Shown: positions 1 through 11,514, counted from the first letter of the stretch. The stretch is DNA of 64,000 nucleotides from Metaphire vulgaris (GCA_018105865.1 CM030869.1:3703525-3767524); one strand, 5' to 3'. Made by a program: numbers and translations. The notes: generated by a model from the letters alone, not told the origin.

Positions 1-545
1 TATGTACAAATAGTACAGTATATATATAACACATATATATACATATATATAACATGTATATTATATAATATATGTAGGCCTACATATATATATATATGTA
101 GCATGCATGATATATATGATATATATATAATATGTACAAAATAGGTATGATATATAATTTACATATATTAGATATATAATATATATAACAATATATACCT
201 CGCCATATTTATTTATACCCCTTCCCCGTCCCAAATCAAATTCCTGGCTAAGCCCTGGTCACAATTTAAATCAGGGGCGTAGCGACGAGAGGTTATATCG
301 AAATCTACTGTACATAACTCCCAAAAATCAATATATATATATAGTACAGTATATAAGATGTATAATATATATAAACATGTATAATATAATTATGATATAT
401 ATAAAATGTACAAAATAGATATGATATATAATTTACATATATTAGATATAATATATATATATATAACAATTAACAATATATACCCCGCCATATTTATACC
501 CTCTCCTTCCAAAATCAAATACCTGGCTACGCCCTGGTCACAATT
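1..545. repeat. AT-rich tandem duplication carrying family-B MITE remnants
   Basis: Two units of about 279 bp are arranged in tandem. The stretch ending GGTCACAATTTA near 268 recurs ending near 547, and the AT-rich blocks before each (around 130-190 and 400-470) are alignable. Each unit ends with a family-B type right end (CTGGCTANGCCCTG), and a left end CAGGGGCGTAGCGACG sits at 272. No coding sequence is visible. Confidence 0.7.
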
Positions 546-727
546 TATCTGCGGACATAATTGATACTGCAAGTCTAATTTTCAGAACCGAACATATATT
601 TTGCCTAAAGTCAAATTCAAAATTCAAAACTTCAAATTGGTGTAACAATGTTTTAAAAATAAGATATAATTTATGATCGTTATGTACGCGTGTTTCGAGG
701 ACGCTGGTTAATGCCGCTATCATAGAT

Positions 728-967
728 CAGAGATGTCCATGGGTCCATTTTTAAGAACCCAATCCAACCCATCAAGTCTCCAACCCAACCCATGCCGATA
801 ATAGGTTTACTTGACCCAACCCACTGTAATACATTACAGTTTCTTAAAACCATGACTTATTTTCTGACCCAACCCAACTCAACCCACCATTAATATGGAA
901 AAGTCTGACCCAACCCAATCCAACCCAATCCAACCCATATAGGTTAACCCAACCCATGGACATCTCT
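728..967. mobile_element. MITE family G copy 1 (AACCC-rich, hAT-like)
   Basis: The ends are CAGAGATGTCCATGGGT and its inverted partner ACCCATGGACATCTCTG. Flanks TCATAGAT and TAATAGAT match at 7 of 8 positions as a TSD. The interior is a degenerate CCCAACCCAACCC array, G-quadruplex forming on the opposite strand. It has no coding capacity. Five more copies occur in the window. Confidence 0.85.
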
Positions 968-1165
968 GTAATAGATAGAAATCGCCGTCGGGTTTCTCGG
1001 AGACTGCTTATAATTATCAGAATCCATTCAGGTCATGGCTGTTGTGAATCTGGGCCAAAATCCCCTTTGGATGTTTTTGTCTTAATTAAAATTTCCTTCT
1101 TTCCATTAGCTGAAGAATTCTGCGAGAATTAAATAAAAATATCGCCATCAGTAAAGCATTCCGTT

Positions 1166-1331
1166 CAGAGGCGTAGCGACGGGGGAGGGTATATCGGTAT
1201 ATATAACCCCCAAAATCAGTCTACCCTAAAGTTTTTGTGATTTACATATGGTTTATGTGGGTTACAGTTCAGATTTATGCCCACCCAAAATATTTATACC
1301 CTCCCAAATCAAATTTCTGGCTACGCCCCTG
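1166..1331. mobile_element. MITE family B copy 1
   Basis: The left end is CAGAGGCGTAGCGACGGGG and the right end GGCTACGCCCCTG. The flanks ATTCCGTT and ATTACGTT match at 7 of 8, supporting an 8-bp TSD. The body is AT-rich and closely matches the copies at 1960 and 3696. Confidence 0.85.
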
Positions 1332-1959
1332 ATTACGTTGCAGTCGCTCGTTAGAAATACCATAAACGACCGATCTGTATGCGTCGACCTCTATAGATAT
1401 ATCTGGTAAAGTATCAGTTATCTAGGACAAACATCATTAAATGCCAATTTTATGGGCGGCCCTCTCCAGTCCAATTGAACCATTTCTAACCAGATTTTCC
1501 GAGCTTACAGCTTCTCGCATTACAGCATAGGACTTTTATTGGCACGGCTGGTTTATCTGTGAGCTTAGCCACGCTTTTTGTATAGGCCTAACACTCTTCC
1601 CAGGCAAAGAAATTTCTGTTACTTATATACGTCCGGCTTAATGTCAAGGCCGAGGTGGAATACCGTCCACTGCGCCTCCAGAGTTCACTGTGGGGAAGAG
1701 GGGGGTATCGAGGGGAATGGAAGGGGTTGGCGTGGACATTAAAAAAGGAAATCGTCATTGTAATCTAGTTTCCCAGAAATTTCTCACGTGACCTTTTTTG
1801 GCCTGCATTCGAATTTGCTCAAAATTATCTAAAGCAATTTAATTAAATTACTTATTACCAGACGTCACCACCTCGACATCCTATGCAGTCGAGACCTATA
1901 TACATATACAATTATACATATATGTATGTGCATGTGTTTGTGCGGGTGTGTGTATGTGT
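1332..1959. other. Intergenic stretch, nothing recognised
   Basis: No open frame resembles a known protein, and no TIR element or RNA gene is visible. The last 60 bp run into a TG-rich microsatellite where the next MITE is inserted. Confidence 0.5.
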
Positions 1960-2144
1960 CAGGGGCGTAGCGACGGGGGTATATCGGTATATATACCCCC
2001 CAAAAATCAGTCTACCTTAAAGTTTTTTATGTGATTTGCATGTGGTTATATGTGGCTTATATGGTTTATGTGGTATATATTTAAGATTTATACCCACCCA
2101 AAATATTTATACTCTCCCAAATCAAATTCCTGGCTACGCCCCTG
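1960..2144. mobile_element. MITE family B copy 2
   Basis: The ends are CAGGGGCGTAGCGACGGGGG and CTGGCTACGCCCCTG. It is inserted in a TG-repeat, so the flanking GTATGTGT and GTGTGTGT (7 of 8) is weak TSD evidence. The body is nearly identical to copy 3. Confidence 0.85.
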
Positions 2145-2366
2145 GTGTGTGTGTGTGTTTCCTCTCATGTCTTTTTGTCCGCTTGCCTGTCACTCTTCAA
2201 TCTAATTTAAGTTATAACGTACTTAGATCGAGGGTCAGTAGAATTTAGTACGTCACATCCGAGTTAGGTTATACCCGATACCTTACAAATACGGTAGCGC
2301 ATTACACGGGACCGTACATTGCGGTACGTTGTAAGTTATAACCAAGTATAGGCCTACTCTCTAATC

Positions 2367-2626
2367 CAGATATGTCCATGGGTCCATTTTTTAGAACCCA
2401 GTCCAACTCAACCCAACCCATCAATTCTCCAACCCAACCCATTCTGATAATAGGTTTACTTGACCCAACCCAACCCATCGTAATGCTTTGCAATTTCTTA
2501 AACCGTGGCTTATTTTTGATCCAACCCAACCCACCATTAATATGGAAAAGTCTGACCTAACACAATCCAATCCAATCTAGCCCAACCCATCCCATGGGTT
2601 AACCCAACCCATGGACGTCGTCTCTG
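2367..2626. mobile_element. MITE family G copy 2
   Basis: The ends are CAGATATGTCCATGGGT and a slightly decayed ATGGACGTCGTCTCTG. The flanks CTCTAATC and CTCTAACC match at 7 of 8. The interior is rich in AACCC units. Confidence 0.85.
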
Positions 2627-3695
2627 CTCTAACCGAGTCCGTTATATCGAAGTTTTACTGTATATCCATTCATATTTTTCCTAATTTCGGAGCGCTGATC
2701 CAATGGCTAACGATCTGTACTATATGCCGAACTGTTCAAAGTGTTCATGTCTCAAAACTTCGTCCGGGGCAGACACTTTTCAGTTGCTTTTGTCTCCGGT
2801 GTCACTCAATCGACCCAGCTGCGAATGAGTAAGTACATCGGGTGCTTCGTTTCATTTCCCCAGTAACTGCAACGAAAACGCTATATGAATTCTCGAAATT
2901 TTACTTACTTGCTCGATGTAATGAGTTAAGACCTGGAAACCGCCATCATTCGGCCGAGGCCGTGAAAAAACTGAAGGCGCCCGTCCTTTGAGTCTATGCA
3001 GAGACATTCATTTATCTATTTTAAACACATTTTGCTCAGTTTGGGCGACCAGTCCATTAGGAAAGGATAATTCGTACTGCTGACTCACGTCGCATTATTT
3101 ATAATGCTAGCCGTGTAGCTAATAAAGGTATCTCATTTGGAGCAAACAAATTGATGATTTGGCGATATAAATTGATTTTTTATCAACCTTTTTTAGCCTT
3201 TTTCGAACATAGAATTGATATATGCGTATTGTTTTCCAAGCAAATATCGCTTAATTCTTGAGACAGTCAATAGTTCCATTTAGCATTCATGAAAAGCTGT
3301 TTCCGCCTATAGTCGCTAGGGGGCCACGACTGTACGACAGCAAAAAGAACTCACAAGAGCAGTATATGCAAGATAAAGAACCCAGGTTTCAAATTTTGAG
3401 AGCAGCAGAAATGTTACCAATCAACTCGGATGTGTGTGCGCACACTGAGTTCCTACTGGGTGTAGGGAAAGGCGTAAAACGGGCTTTCAAATGGCGACCC
3501 GCGGGCCAGATTCGACCCGCCAAGGATTTAAAATGCCCCGCAAAGACGCTGAAACGATACAATTTTATTTAATTAATACTTACGAAATTACAACTAATGA
3601 TTTCAGAAACACCAAGTGCCTGGGCACCAAACATGAAAAAATTTTCCCTTCGTAAAATGTAATTGTATATCCCTGGCGTAGAATGTCGATATGCC
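2627..3695. other. Intergenic stretch with a decayed retroposon tail
   Basis: Around 2822-2920 there is a weak match to the LINE 3' tail family (GCGCTATA-type core, then AATTTTACTTACTTGC). A 104-codon open frame at 3258-3572 has no recognisable similarity. Its last part resembles the GC-rich interior of hAT relics (CGACCCGCGGGCCAGATTCG). No gene is supported. Confidence 0.45.
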
Positions 3696-3888
3696 CAGGG
3701 GCGTAGCGACGGAGGGTATATCGGCATATATACACACCCCCAAAAAAATTCAGTCTACCTTAAAGTTTTTTTATGTGATTTACATGTGGTTATATGTGGT
3801 TTATATGGTTTTTGTGGTTTATAGTTAAGATTTATACCCACCCAAAATATTTATACCCTCCCAAATCAAATTCCTGGCTACGCCCCTG
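3696..3888. mobile_element. MITE family B copy 3
   Basis: The ends are CAGGGGCGTAGCGACGG and CTGGCTACGCCCCTG. The flanks GATATGCC and GAAATGCC match at 7 of 8, an 8-bp TSD. Confidence 0.88.
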
Positions 3889-4150
3889 GAAATGCCCACA
3901 CCATACGCCACTGCCTGTTGGGTCTTCAGAAACTCGGGCGATGTGAGTCCTGCCTACTTTTTCCTGTATGAACTTAAGCGCATATTTAGTTTCTCTGGCT
4001 TCATCTCTCGCTCACTCTCTCTGTGTCTGTCTGTCTGCCTGTCTCCCTGTCTGTGTCCGTCTATCCCTTTAATGGATAGACAATTCCAGACTTTAAAATA
4101 AAATTTCTTCAACTTTTTTCGCTTCTTAGATAATTCCCGCACGACTAAAC

Positions 4151-4615
4151 CAGGGGCGTAGCCAGTAATTTGATTTAGGGGTGTAAATTTGGGAGGTATA
4201 CATTGCTATATATAAAATATATACAATATATAATAATATATATTATATATATTTTATATACTATATACGTTGTATATATACTATATATATATATATATAT
4301 ATATATATGTTACTGTGTATATACTCAGTGTGTAATCTAGACTCCTGGACTCCGGGGGGGGGACTGACAAAGCCGGGGGGGGGAAATGACAAAGCCGGGG
4401 GGATTCTGCTAGGGGCTGCTGTTAGTTGATGTATTATGCCAAAATTTTCGGGGGGAATTTGAAATTTCCGGGGAGGGGAAAGGGCAATTTTACCCCCGGA
4501 AACGGCCTAGATTAAATCCTGTAAATACTGTATTATATATCCTGATTTTTAAGAGGGTGTATATATATATATAGTGATATATACTGATATACCTCCCCCC
4601 ATCGCTACGCCTCTG
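4151..4615. mobile_element. MITE family B copy 4, interrupted by a family C MITE
   Basis: In inverted orientation it begins CAGGGGCGTAGCCAG and ends ATCGCTACGCCTCTG. The flanks GACTAAAC and AGCCAAAC match at only 5 of 8. The middle contains TA-repeats and the complete insertion at 4326-4521. Confidence 0.75.
4326..4521. mobile_element. MITE family C copy 1, nested in family B
   Basis: It starts CAGTGTGTAATCTAGACTCC and ends GGCCTAGATTAAATCCTG. The flanks TATATACT and TAAATACT match at 7 of 8. The interior alternates runs of G with AAAGCCGGGGGG, as in copies at 17547, 31787 and 48041. Confidence 0.82.
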
Positions 4616-5139
4616 AGCCAAACGGTGGAATAGGAATCCACACAGAAACGGATAGCCTGTAGTGATGAGTGGGTGTCTCTGGTGGAGGCAGAGGATGTCA
4701 ACGGCGTTTGAGCGCTTTTCTTTGTATAAATCATCGAAACGCGCCCCTATTGGAATTTATTTTCTTCCGCGAAGAACAGTAAGTAAGTACATCACTAGAT
4801 TGCTTCTGTCGCTCGTCCGGTGTCCTAAAGCGTTTCGATCGAATACGAAAACGAAAAGAGACAAAATTTAGAAAAATAATAAAAGATCGATTAATAATCC
4901 TCAATTCAGAGACAAAATCGTCAATCATCGTGTGATCTATGGAAGGGTTGCGAGAGGAAGTGGGAAACATATTGGCAGACTGGAAGAGGTCGAGCTCCGG
5001 TGAAAATGGAAACTTTTATTATAGGAAACAATAAATACACTTAAATGCTTGATGGAGCAGATGGCGAATATAACCTTTGTCGTGGTGTTTTTGGAGAAAT
5101 TTGTAAAGTGGGTTTAGAAAGTAGTAGCCGTAATAGTAA

Positions 5140-5142
5140 GCC

Positions 5143-5225
<83 letters not shown>

Positions 5226-5241
5226 GTTCTAATAGCAGTTT

Positions 5242-5277
<36 letters not shown>

Positions 5278-5390
5278 TGGTAGTAGTAGTAGTGGTAGTA
5301 GTAGTGGTGGTAGTGGTGGTAGTGGTGGTAGTGGTGGTGTGGTAGCAGTAGTAGCAGTAGTAGTAGCAGTAGCAGTAGTAGCAGCAATAA

Positions 5391-5467
<77 letters not shown>

Positions 5468-5530
5468 ATAGTAGTATTGTTAGCACTAGTAGCTGCAGTT
5501 GCAGTTGCAGTTGCATTAGCAGCAGTAATA
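5140..5530. repeat. Compound trinucleotide microsatellite
   Basis: An (ATT)n tract to 5225 is followed by mixed AGC, AGT and GGT triplets. Long open frames on both strands (poly-Ile, Ser, Val, Leu or Thr) are by-products of the repeat and are not genes. Confidence 0.95.
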
Positions 5531-5534
5531 GTTC

Positions 5535-5976
5535 TTGAGTAGAAAAACCGCATTTCGTAGTATCCAAATAATGCAAAAACATTGTAAGTTAAAGTTCGTA
5601 AATCCTGTTTTTTCTAATTTTAATTGTATATGCAACCGAACCATGGACGATGGTGCTAGAGTGCTAGGCAGTTTCTGTGTTGGAAGGCATGGTTTGGGCT
5701 TCGATCCAAAAAGTGAAATGTATTCACTGAGGTCAGAAGGTCAAAAGGTCAAACGCTGCCTCGAAACAGTCACGTACAGCACACTTGAGGAGTTCGTCTA
5801 CGATCCACATAGTCCACCATATGACTACGGTTCTTTGCGAACTGCGATCGAGAAATCGCAATCAAATGTTAAACCACATTTTATATGTAGCTTGCGTTAA
5901 GTGTGTGTGATATTTGTGTGATGTTTGTGTGTGTTCGTGTGTTTGTGTGTGAAATTGCAACCATCTGTGAAACCAC

Positions 5977-6023
<47 letters not shown>

Positions 6024-6404
6024 ATAAGCAATGGAGCCCTTTGAACCTTTCCCAGGAAGAGAACATTATATATATATATATATATATATATATGCTTTCG
6101 TTTGGTGTGTGTGTGCGTGTGTGGGCGTGTGGGCGTAACAAAGTCTGCGATATGCGATTCATAGTCGGTTGACTATATTTCTTCCTTTTTCGTCAAATAC
6201 GCATGCACACAAACACACAGATACACACACGCACACGCACTCATATGGAGGTTAAATGGAATAACAGTGTACAGACGTGATGCCGAATGTCACGTTTGAG
6301 AAATATCTGACATCTGACATCTGAGAAATTCGTCCATGCCTTTGAGAAGTGAGTCCAAGATATCCGCAGCATAACCGACGTAAGCCGCAGTTCACGTTAT
6401 CGCA
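5535..6404. other. Intergenic stretch with TA and TG microsatellites
   Basis: It holds (TA)n tracts at about 5980-6014 and 6068-6092 and TG/AC-rich blocks around 5900-5950 and 6200-6240. A 121-codon open frame at 5535-5900 shows no family I recognise. Confidence 0.5.
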
Positions 6405-6560
6405 TATAGGAGCATCCAGAACAATCTCTATGGTCACTGATCTATGCCCACCAGCAAGAAATCTGCATCTGTCATTGGCGTCTATTAATAGACAACAATG
6501 GTTTCTATGGTTTCTGCCCACCAGTGGGCGGAGCAACCGGACCTTGTTGGTAAACACTGG

Positions 6561-7329
6561 TAGGGTTACCAGATCAGTTGGAAAGTATTTAAGGACACAC
6601 AAAACACATTGGCTTGTCAGACTTTTCAGGGCGTTAAAGAAGCACAAAAAACTAGTGATGACTAGCTTTTTTTGCTTGTCGGACATTTCTAGGACGTAAA
6701 GGACGAAAAAAGGCATAAAGAACTAATGATGACCAGTTTTAGCAATCAATATCAATCAATAAAAAAAGTCATTTTAATCTAGAGCAGCGGTTCTCAACCA
6801 GTGGGTCGCGACCCCGACGGGGGTCGAATGACGATTTGCCAGGGGTCGCCTGATACCATCGGAAATATGGGGTTCTCTCTTTTCTGATGCACAAAAATTG
6901 TTAGTGTACATAGTTTCTCCATTGGTAGTAGCTGTTACTAGTTTTAAAAATATAATTGGCATTCGAGGATAGACATTGGAGATAATTGAATCAATATGAT
7001 TTCAAGCATTTTAATTGTCGTAGCATTATTATTTTTGTCAGTTTACATTATGAACGAAAATAATTTTACGGTTGTGGGTCGCCACATCACGGGGAATTGA
7101 ATTAAAAGGGTCGCGGCACTATTAAGGTTGAGAACCACTGATCTAGAGTAATGTCCGAAATCGGTAGTCACTATTTTAAATGAAATTTAAGGACATTTTG
7201 TGTCTTATTAAGGACAAACGCATGAAATTTAAGGACATTTTGTGTCCTTATTAAGGACAAACGCCCTTAAGGACGGGGCAACGGAATTTAAGGACTGTCC
7301 TTATCATTTAAGGACGTCTGGTAACCCTA
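6561..7329. mobile_element. hAT-like element with TAGGGTTACCAGA ends
   Basis: The ends are TAGGGTTACCAGA and TCTGGTAACCCTA, flanked on both sides by a perfect 8-bp TSD AACACTGG (6553-6560 and 7330-7337). It has no coding capacity. It carries two reverse-strand copies of the shared GACAAGC motif and repeated ATTTAAGGACATTTTGTG units, and is itself interrupted at 6785-7140. Confidence 0.93.
6785..7140. mobile_element. hAT non-autonomous element, third level of nest
   Basis: The ends CAGCGGTTCTCAACC and GGTTGAGAACCACTG are the classic hAT type seen in many animals. The perfect TSD ATCTAGAG is at 6777-6784 and 7141-7148. The interior has GGGTCGC segments near both ends. No transposase is present. 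Confidence 0.95.
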
Positions 7330-7348
7330 AACACTGGATACCCCTATA

Positions 7349-7921
7349 GTTGATGAATTTGAAATACAGCCAGCGTGACGCGAAAAACGCATTCCCGTGA
7401 CTGCGTTCTGCGTGATATTGGTCGTGCTTTAGCATTGACGGGGTCCTTAAAAACATGGCGGCGAAGGCGGAAGAAGTCTTTTCCAGTGGAAGCAACTAAG
7501 AAAATGGAAATTCAATGTCCGATCAAAAACTGCGAAACGACGCGACGCGACGAACCGACCTCTAGCGGCTGAAAAAGACACGAAACCGACGGACAGTCTG
7601 ATGTTGCCATCGCCATCCATCCGCGGATATTATTGAAAGCACGGCTTCAGATTTTAGGATATGACACTCCCAGATATCAATCCATTATCCGCGGACTGCA
7701 GGGATAATCTAGACGACAGCGGAACGAGTGATTGTTATACGCTGCTGAGTCAGCGGAATTTTCCAATGTAGCTTCTTGTTTTTGCGGCTCTTTGAATATT
7801 GGACTGTACTTCCGCACAATCATTACCAATCTCCATCAGGCCCTTTCCCCCCCCCCCCACATCCTGTCCATTTCGTACCATTTTTCGACAGGCAGGTCTG
7901 TTCAAGTTATGCTGTATTTAT
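7349..7921. other. Intergenic stretch, nothing recognised
   Basis: It is moderately CpG-rich around 7360-7600. It holds short open frames only, with no recognised similarity and no clear repeat boundary. Confidence 0.45.
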
Positions 7922-8008
7922 CAGTGTTTTATCCAGATTCCAGGCCTTTGGGGGGGGGGGAGAATCGAATTGGTTGGAGGGGAAAAGACACAGTTCATTG
8001 CAATATTA
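7922..8008. mobile_element. MITE family E fragment
   Basis: It begins CAGTGTTTTATCCAGATTCC and matches the complete copy at 41256 for about 85 bp (ACACAGTTCATTG), then breaks into AT-rich microsatellite. No right end was found. Confidence 0.65.
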
Positions 8009-8019
8009 GATAACATATA

Positions 8020-8054
8020 ATATAATAATAATAATAGTAATTATTATTATTATA

Positions 8055-8129
<75 letters not shown>

Positions 8130-8130
8130 G
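8020..8130. repeat. (ATT)n microsatellite
   Basis: It is almost pure ATT triplets from 8041 to 8128, preceded by AAT triplets in the opposite sense. Poly-Asn/Ile frames here are artefacts. Confidence 0.95.
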
Positions 8131-8529
8131 AACAAGAGGAGTTGACATTTTCACAACAATAATGGACAATGAATAAAAGAGGGCGGCAACAATATTTCTA
8201 AAATATTTCTGCTCTTGGGTCCCAGTCGTCCTTTTAACCCTACCCCTCCGCATTGACCCCTCCCCCACCATGGTTCTTTACATTACATCGAACCTTTTGA
8301 GTTTTGAGAACTCGATTCCCTATAGCAATGACTCCAACACTGTCTTGTTGATGGCAAAGGCAATATGTATGTATGCACGTATGTATGTGTGTATGTATGT
8401 ATGAACTGTATGTGTGTATATATATACGCGCGCGTGTGTCTTCGAAAATGCTTTTTCTTATAGACATTCTCACAATGACACTGTTCACTTATTAGGAGAT
8501 CAGACGATTTCCGTTGTTTGATGTCTAAG

Positions 8530-8740
8530 CAGATAAAGTGTCACGTGTCGTCATCATCCATCGTCGAAGAGGCTTTCATTGGAGGTCAACGACCTGCGTG
8601 ACGCCGTCGAATGACACCCGGCGACACTCTAACGGCGACGTCGTTAAAGGCGTCGCCTGTGAAAGCGTGACGGCGTGGAACACGCGTGCCGCCGGTCAAC
8701 GCCTCTAATGCGCGCTAATCGCCAAGACGCCTGTTTTTTT
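8530..8740. other. CpG-dense island of unknown function
   Basis: About 200 bp is conspicuously richer in CG dinucleotides than its AT-rich surroundings (GACGCCGTCG, GGCGACGTCG, CGTGCCGCCGG). No coding frame is recognised. It could be an unmethylated promoter or a decayed exon. Confidence 0.35.
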
Positions 8741-8919
8741 ACGACCACGCTGTATAAAAGTCACAACAATTGCATTAATGGTGATGTACCGTCCGCTTTT
8801 CCTCGATTATCTGTGCATTCCGGGAAGTGACTTTTAGCGCTCTTTAACTTGCCGGGTTCCTTTGAAACCAAGGTTATGCGCACTTTACGTATTTCACTTC
8901 CGATATGAAACACATCATC

Positions 8920-9500
8920 ATCATTAACCGTGGGCTCATCGCCCGTTGGTGTATAATGCCATCTCCACAGTTTTCTGCCATTCTTTCCTGTCCATTGCTC
9001 TGTGACTCAGACCCTGTAAACTGCTTCCACACCATTCTTCAATACAGTGGATCCCACTTAATCGCATACCGCTTAATTGCATAACCCGCAAAATCGCATA
9101 GCAACATAAAAATCCGAATTAGTGTTTTGTGCGTACAATTAATTATCAGACGTCCCGGCTATTCGCATAGCCCAGTTAATCGCATAAGCAAGGCTTGCAC
9201 GGCACCTATGAAATTAAGCGGGTTTCACTGTATCATCACACCATTCCTTGTGTGGTCTCCCTCTCTTATTGGCACCCTCCATTATTCCAAACATTAGAGC
9301 TTTGATCTCACTGTCCTCTTTCATTCTGCATATGTGTCCAAAAATATGGAGTTTCCTTTGTTTTACTCTTTCCAGCATGGTTTGTTTGGGCTGAATTCTC
9401 CTGTATAGTTCTTAATTTGTGAATTTTTTCGACCCATCCGATTCGTAGTATTTTTCTATAACATTTTCTTTCAAATGATATGAAACAAGCGTACGGTAAA
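8920..9500 (-). pseudogene. 5'-truncated non-LTR retrotransposon, RT C-terminal relic
   Basis: The reverse strand encodes the C-terminal zinc-knuckle-like tail of a non-LTR reverse transcriptase. Recognisable pieces are YRKILRIGW, HICRMKED-like and GRPHKEW-like segments split by frameshifts. It is paralogous to 21670-22370 nearly base for base. The 3' end lies at 8920 next to CATCATCATC, and the copy stops abruptly at CTTTCAAA near 9475, a typical 5' truncation. It is interrupted by a Tc/mariner-type MITE at 9045-9230. The clade is not assigned. Confidence 0.8.
9045..9230. mobile_element. Tc/mariner-type MITE (family I copy 1) with TA duplication
   Basis: The ends are CAGTGGATCCCACTTAATCG and AATTAAGCGGGTTTCACTG, flanked by TA on both sides. 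The paralogous LINE copy at 22134 reads CTTCAATATCATCAC, which is the exact empty site, so the insertion and its TA duplication are confirmed within the window. Confidence 0.95.
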
Positions 9501-9676
9501 TTTGGTCCGCTCAAATGCGTTGTCTCACATAGCCTAAGTAAACTGATAGGTTCTTAAAACTTAGCGGAAAACATCTACTTGCTATTCTATTGTCTAGGTA
9601 TAATTAGGCACGGTAGCCAACGAAGACAAATTGAAAATGAACGGACTTCAACTGCATGACTAACTATGGGTCAACA

Positions 9677-10092
9677 CAGAGATGTCTATGAGTTGGGTTA
9701 ACCCATGGGTTGGGTTGGGTTGAGTCAGACTTTCCCATATCAATGGTGGGTTGTGTGTGTGTTGGAGGGTGCTATTTGTGACCTGGAGCAGTGGGGGGAT
9801 ATGTCGAGCTTGGGGGATGTAGCTGTTAGGGAAGTGTAGCAGTGGGGGATGCAGGGGTGGGGGTGTAGCAGTAGGGAGATGCAGTTGGGCAGTAGGGGAA
9901 AATCCCCAGTTCCCCCTACAAATCGCGTCCTGGTGTGTTGGGTCAGAGAAGTCATAGTCTAAGAGATTGTATTGTATTATGGTGGGATGGGTTGGGTTAT
10001 GTAACCCATTTACCGGCATAATTTAGGTTGGGTTGGAGATTTGATGGGTTGGGTTGTATTGGTTTCTAAAAATGTACCCACGGACATCTCTG
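9677..10092. mobile_element. MITE family G copy 3, interrupted by a family L MITE
   Basis: It begins CAGAGATGTCTATGAGTTGG and ends ACGGACATCTCTG. A perfect 8-bp TSD GGTCAACA lies at 9669-9676 and 10093-10100. It is rich in GGGTT pentamers. Confidence 0.92.
9765..9932. mobile_element. MITE family L copy 1, nested in family G
   Basis: It begins GAGGGTGCTATTTGTGACC and ends CAAATCGCGTCCTG. The perfect 8-bp TSD GTGTGTTG is at 9757-9764 and 9933-9940. The interior contains a degenerate G-rich repeat (TGTAGCAGTGGGGGATG). A second copy starts near 31116. Confidence 0.88.
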
Positions 10093-10205
10093 GGTCAACA
10101 TGGCAACATGTGAGTCAATATACAGTACAATGCAGACTGCCTCCATCCTCGAGAGATCAGTCACATCGCTCACTGTTTCGTTCGTCTGCACTCCTATCTG
10201 GTAGC

Positions 10206-10265
10206 ATTAGTACTGGTACCACTAGTAATGGTACTAGTACCATTACTAGTGGTACCAGTACTAAT
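10206..10265. repeat. Perfect 60-bp palindrome with no spacer
   Basis: The first 30 bases (starting ATTAGTACTGGTACC) are exactly the reverse complement of the last 30, centred between 10235 and 10236. It breaks immediately outside (C at 10205, A at 10266). It could extrude as a cruciform. It overlaps no recognised element end. Confidence 0.97.
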
Positions 10266-10476
10266 AAACCCGGACAATGAACGACACGCTTGACGCTAAT
10301 AGCATCACTCGCTGAAGACTGGGAAAGACAGATGCAAGAGATCTGTCTAATTGCCTGGTACTGGTCCGCAATGGTGGTACGACTGCGGATCCCTCTTTTC
10401 GTACGATAACTGTCAATTCTCTGTCCGAAGACCTTGGACCAGCGGTTATCAAACTGGGGTCCGCGGTCCCATAGGG

Positions 10477-11514
10477 CAGGGCCTCCCAAACATTTCGGAA
10501 CCGCGACCCACTTCCAGGGCCGCCGAGAGAAATTCCGGGCCCCGGAACAAAAAATTTGCGGGCCCTTAAGAAAAATTTATCAAGTCTCCGAAAAATCCGA
10601 CAAGCAAAAAAACGTTGTCAATTCTCAAAAAACACCCTGGTCAAGCAAAACAAAAAACAAAAAACCTTATCGTCACCGGATCTGGGCCCCTGAAAACTCC
10701 ATGGGCCCCGGTACAGTGTACCGGCTGCACCCCCTCTCCTCAGGCCTGCCCACTTCAGCAGTTTTGTAACGTGCCGCGACCCTAATCATAGCATGTAATA
10801 TAAAAAAGGAATGAATTTAGCCATCTGGCGAACGTTAGTTGAAAAGAATCTTCTGAGTTTTGAATAGGCCTAAATTCCAAAATAAAAGATGTGATTCAGT
10901 TCGAATGAAAATATGGCAAATATATTATGTATAAATATTCATATATTTGCTAAATAAGACAAAATGAGATAAGTAGATATTGAAATTAATTGATGATTAT
11001 CTTTTCTAAATTTTGCAAGAAACATACCTTTATTACGCGTCTTAAAAATTATATGAGTACGGCAAACTCGCTTAACCGCCAGGTGGAGTGTCGTCTAAAG
11101 AATCCGATTCCCTATTGTTAGTGGAGTTTCGCAGCAAAATGGTCGGAATACGTTTTCCTTGCGTTATTGCAAAAAATATTAATTTTTAAAAGTACCATAG
11201 ACCTGGGTTTCCTAAATATTTTGGAACTGTGCGTCTCAATTCAGTGGTTTTGTAACATGACGCAACCCTGCAAGCTTATTGTCAACTAAAAGTGGATAAA
11301 ACACTAATCATTTGAAATTTAAGCCGTGCGTGGAGGTTTGCAAGCGCGCAAATTACTTAAAACCTCAGCTAACCTAAGCTAACCTTTCAAGGCATGTGAC
11401 ATTGTGGTATTGGTTAGAAAATGACACGATCTAATTTCGCATTACCCCTCGACCCATTAGACTGAGTCCTGTGACCCAAAACTTGGGTTGCGACCCACAG
11501 TTTGGGAGACACTG
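10477..11514. mobile_element. hAT non-autonomous element of about 1.0 kb
   Basis: The ends are CAGGGCCTCCCAAAC and GTTTGGGAGACACTG. The perfect 8-bp TSD CCATAGGG is at 10469-10476 and 11515-11522. The interior repeats its subterminal theme near 11205 (GGTTTCCTAAATATTTTGG) and 11480. No transposase frame was found. It is interrupted by a family J MITE. Confidence 0.93.
10515..10748. mobile_element. MITE family J copy 1, innermost layer
   Basis: It begins CAGGGCCGCCGAGAGAAATT and ends CTCCTCAGGCCTG. The perfect 8-bp TSD CCCACTTC is at 10507-10514 and 10749-10756. It contains one GACAAGC motif at about 10599. Confidence 0.92.

Larger units (their letters stand above)
6405..7348. mobile_element. 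Foldback-like MITE with two nested insertions
   Basis: The outer element has ends TATAGGAGCATCCAG and CTGGATACCCCTATA. An uninterrupted copy in inverse orientation lies at 29782-29948. After TGTTGGTAAACACTGG the continuity is broken by the 6561-7329 element, and the other copy supplies the empty site. Confidence 0.8.

Noticed and set aside
5045..5582. Long open frames on both strands (poly-Ile, Ser, Thr, Leu)
   Set aside because: They translate a compound trinucleotide repeat. Equal-length frames on both strands show the openness is a repeat effect.
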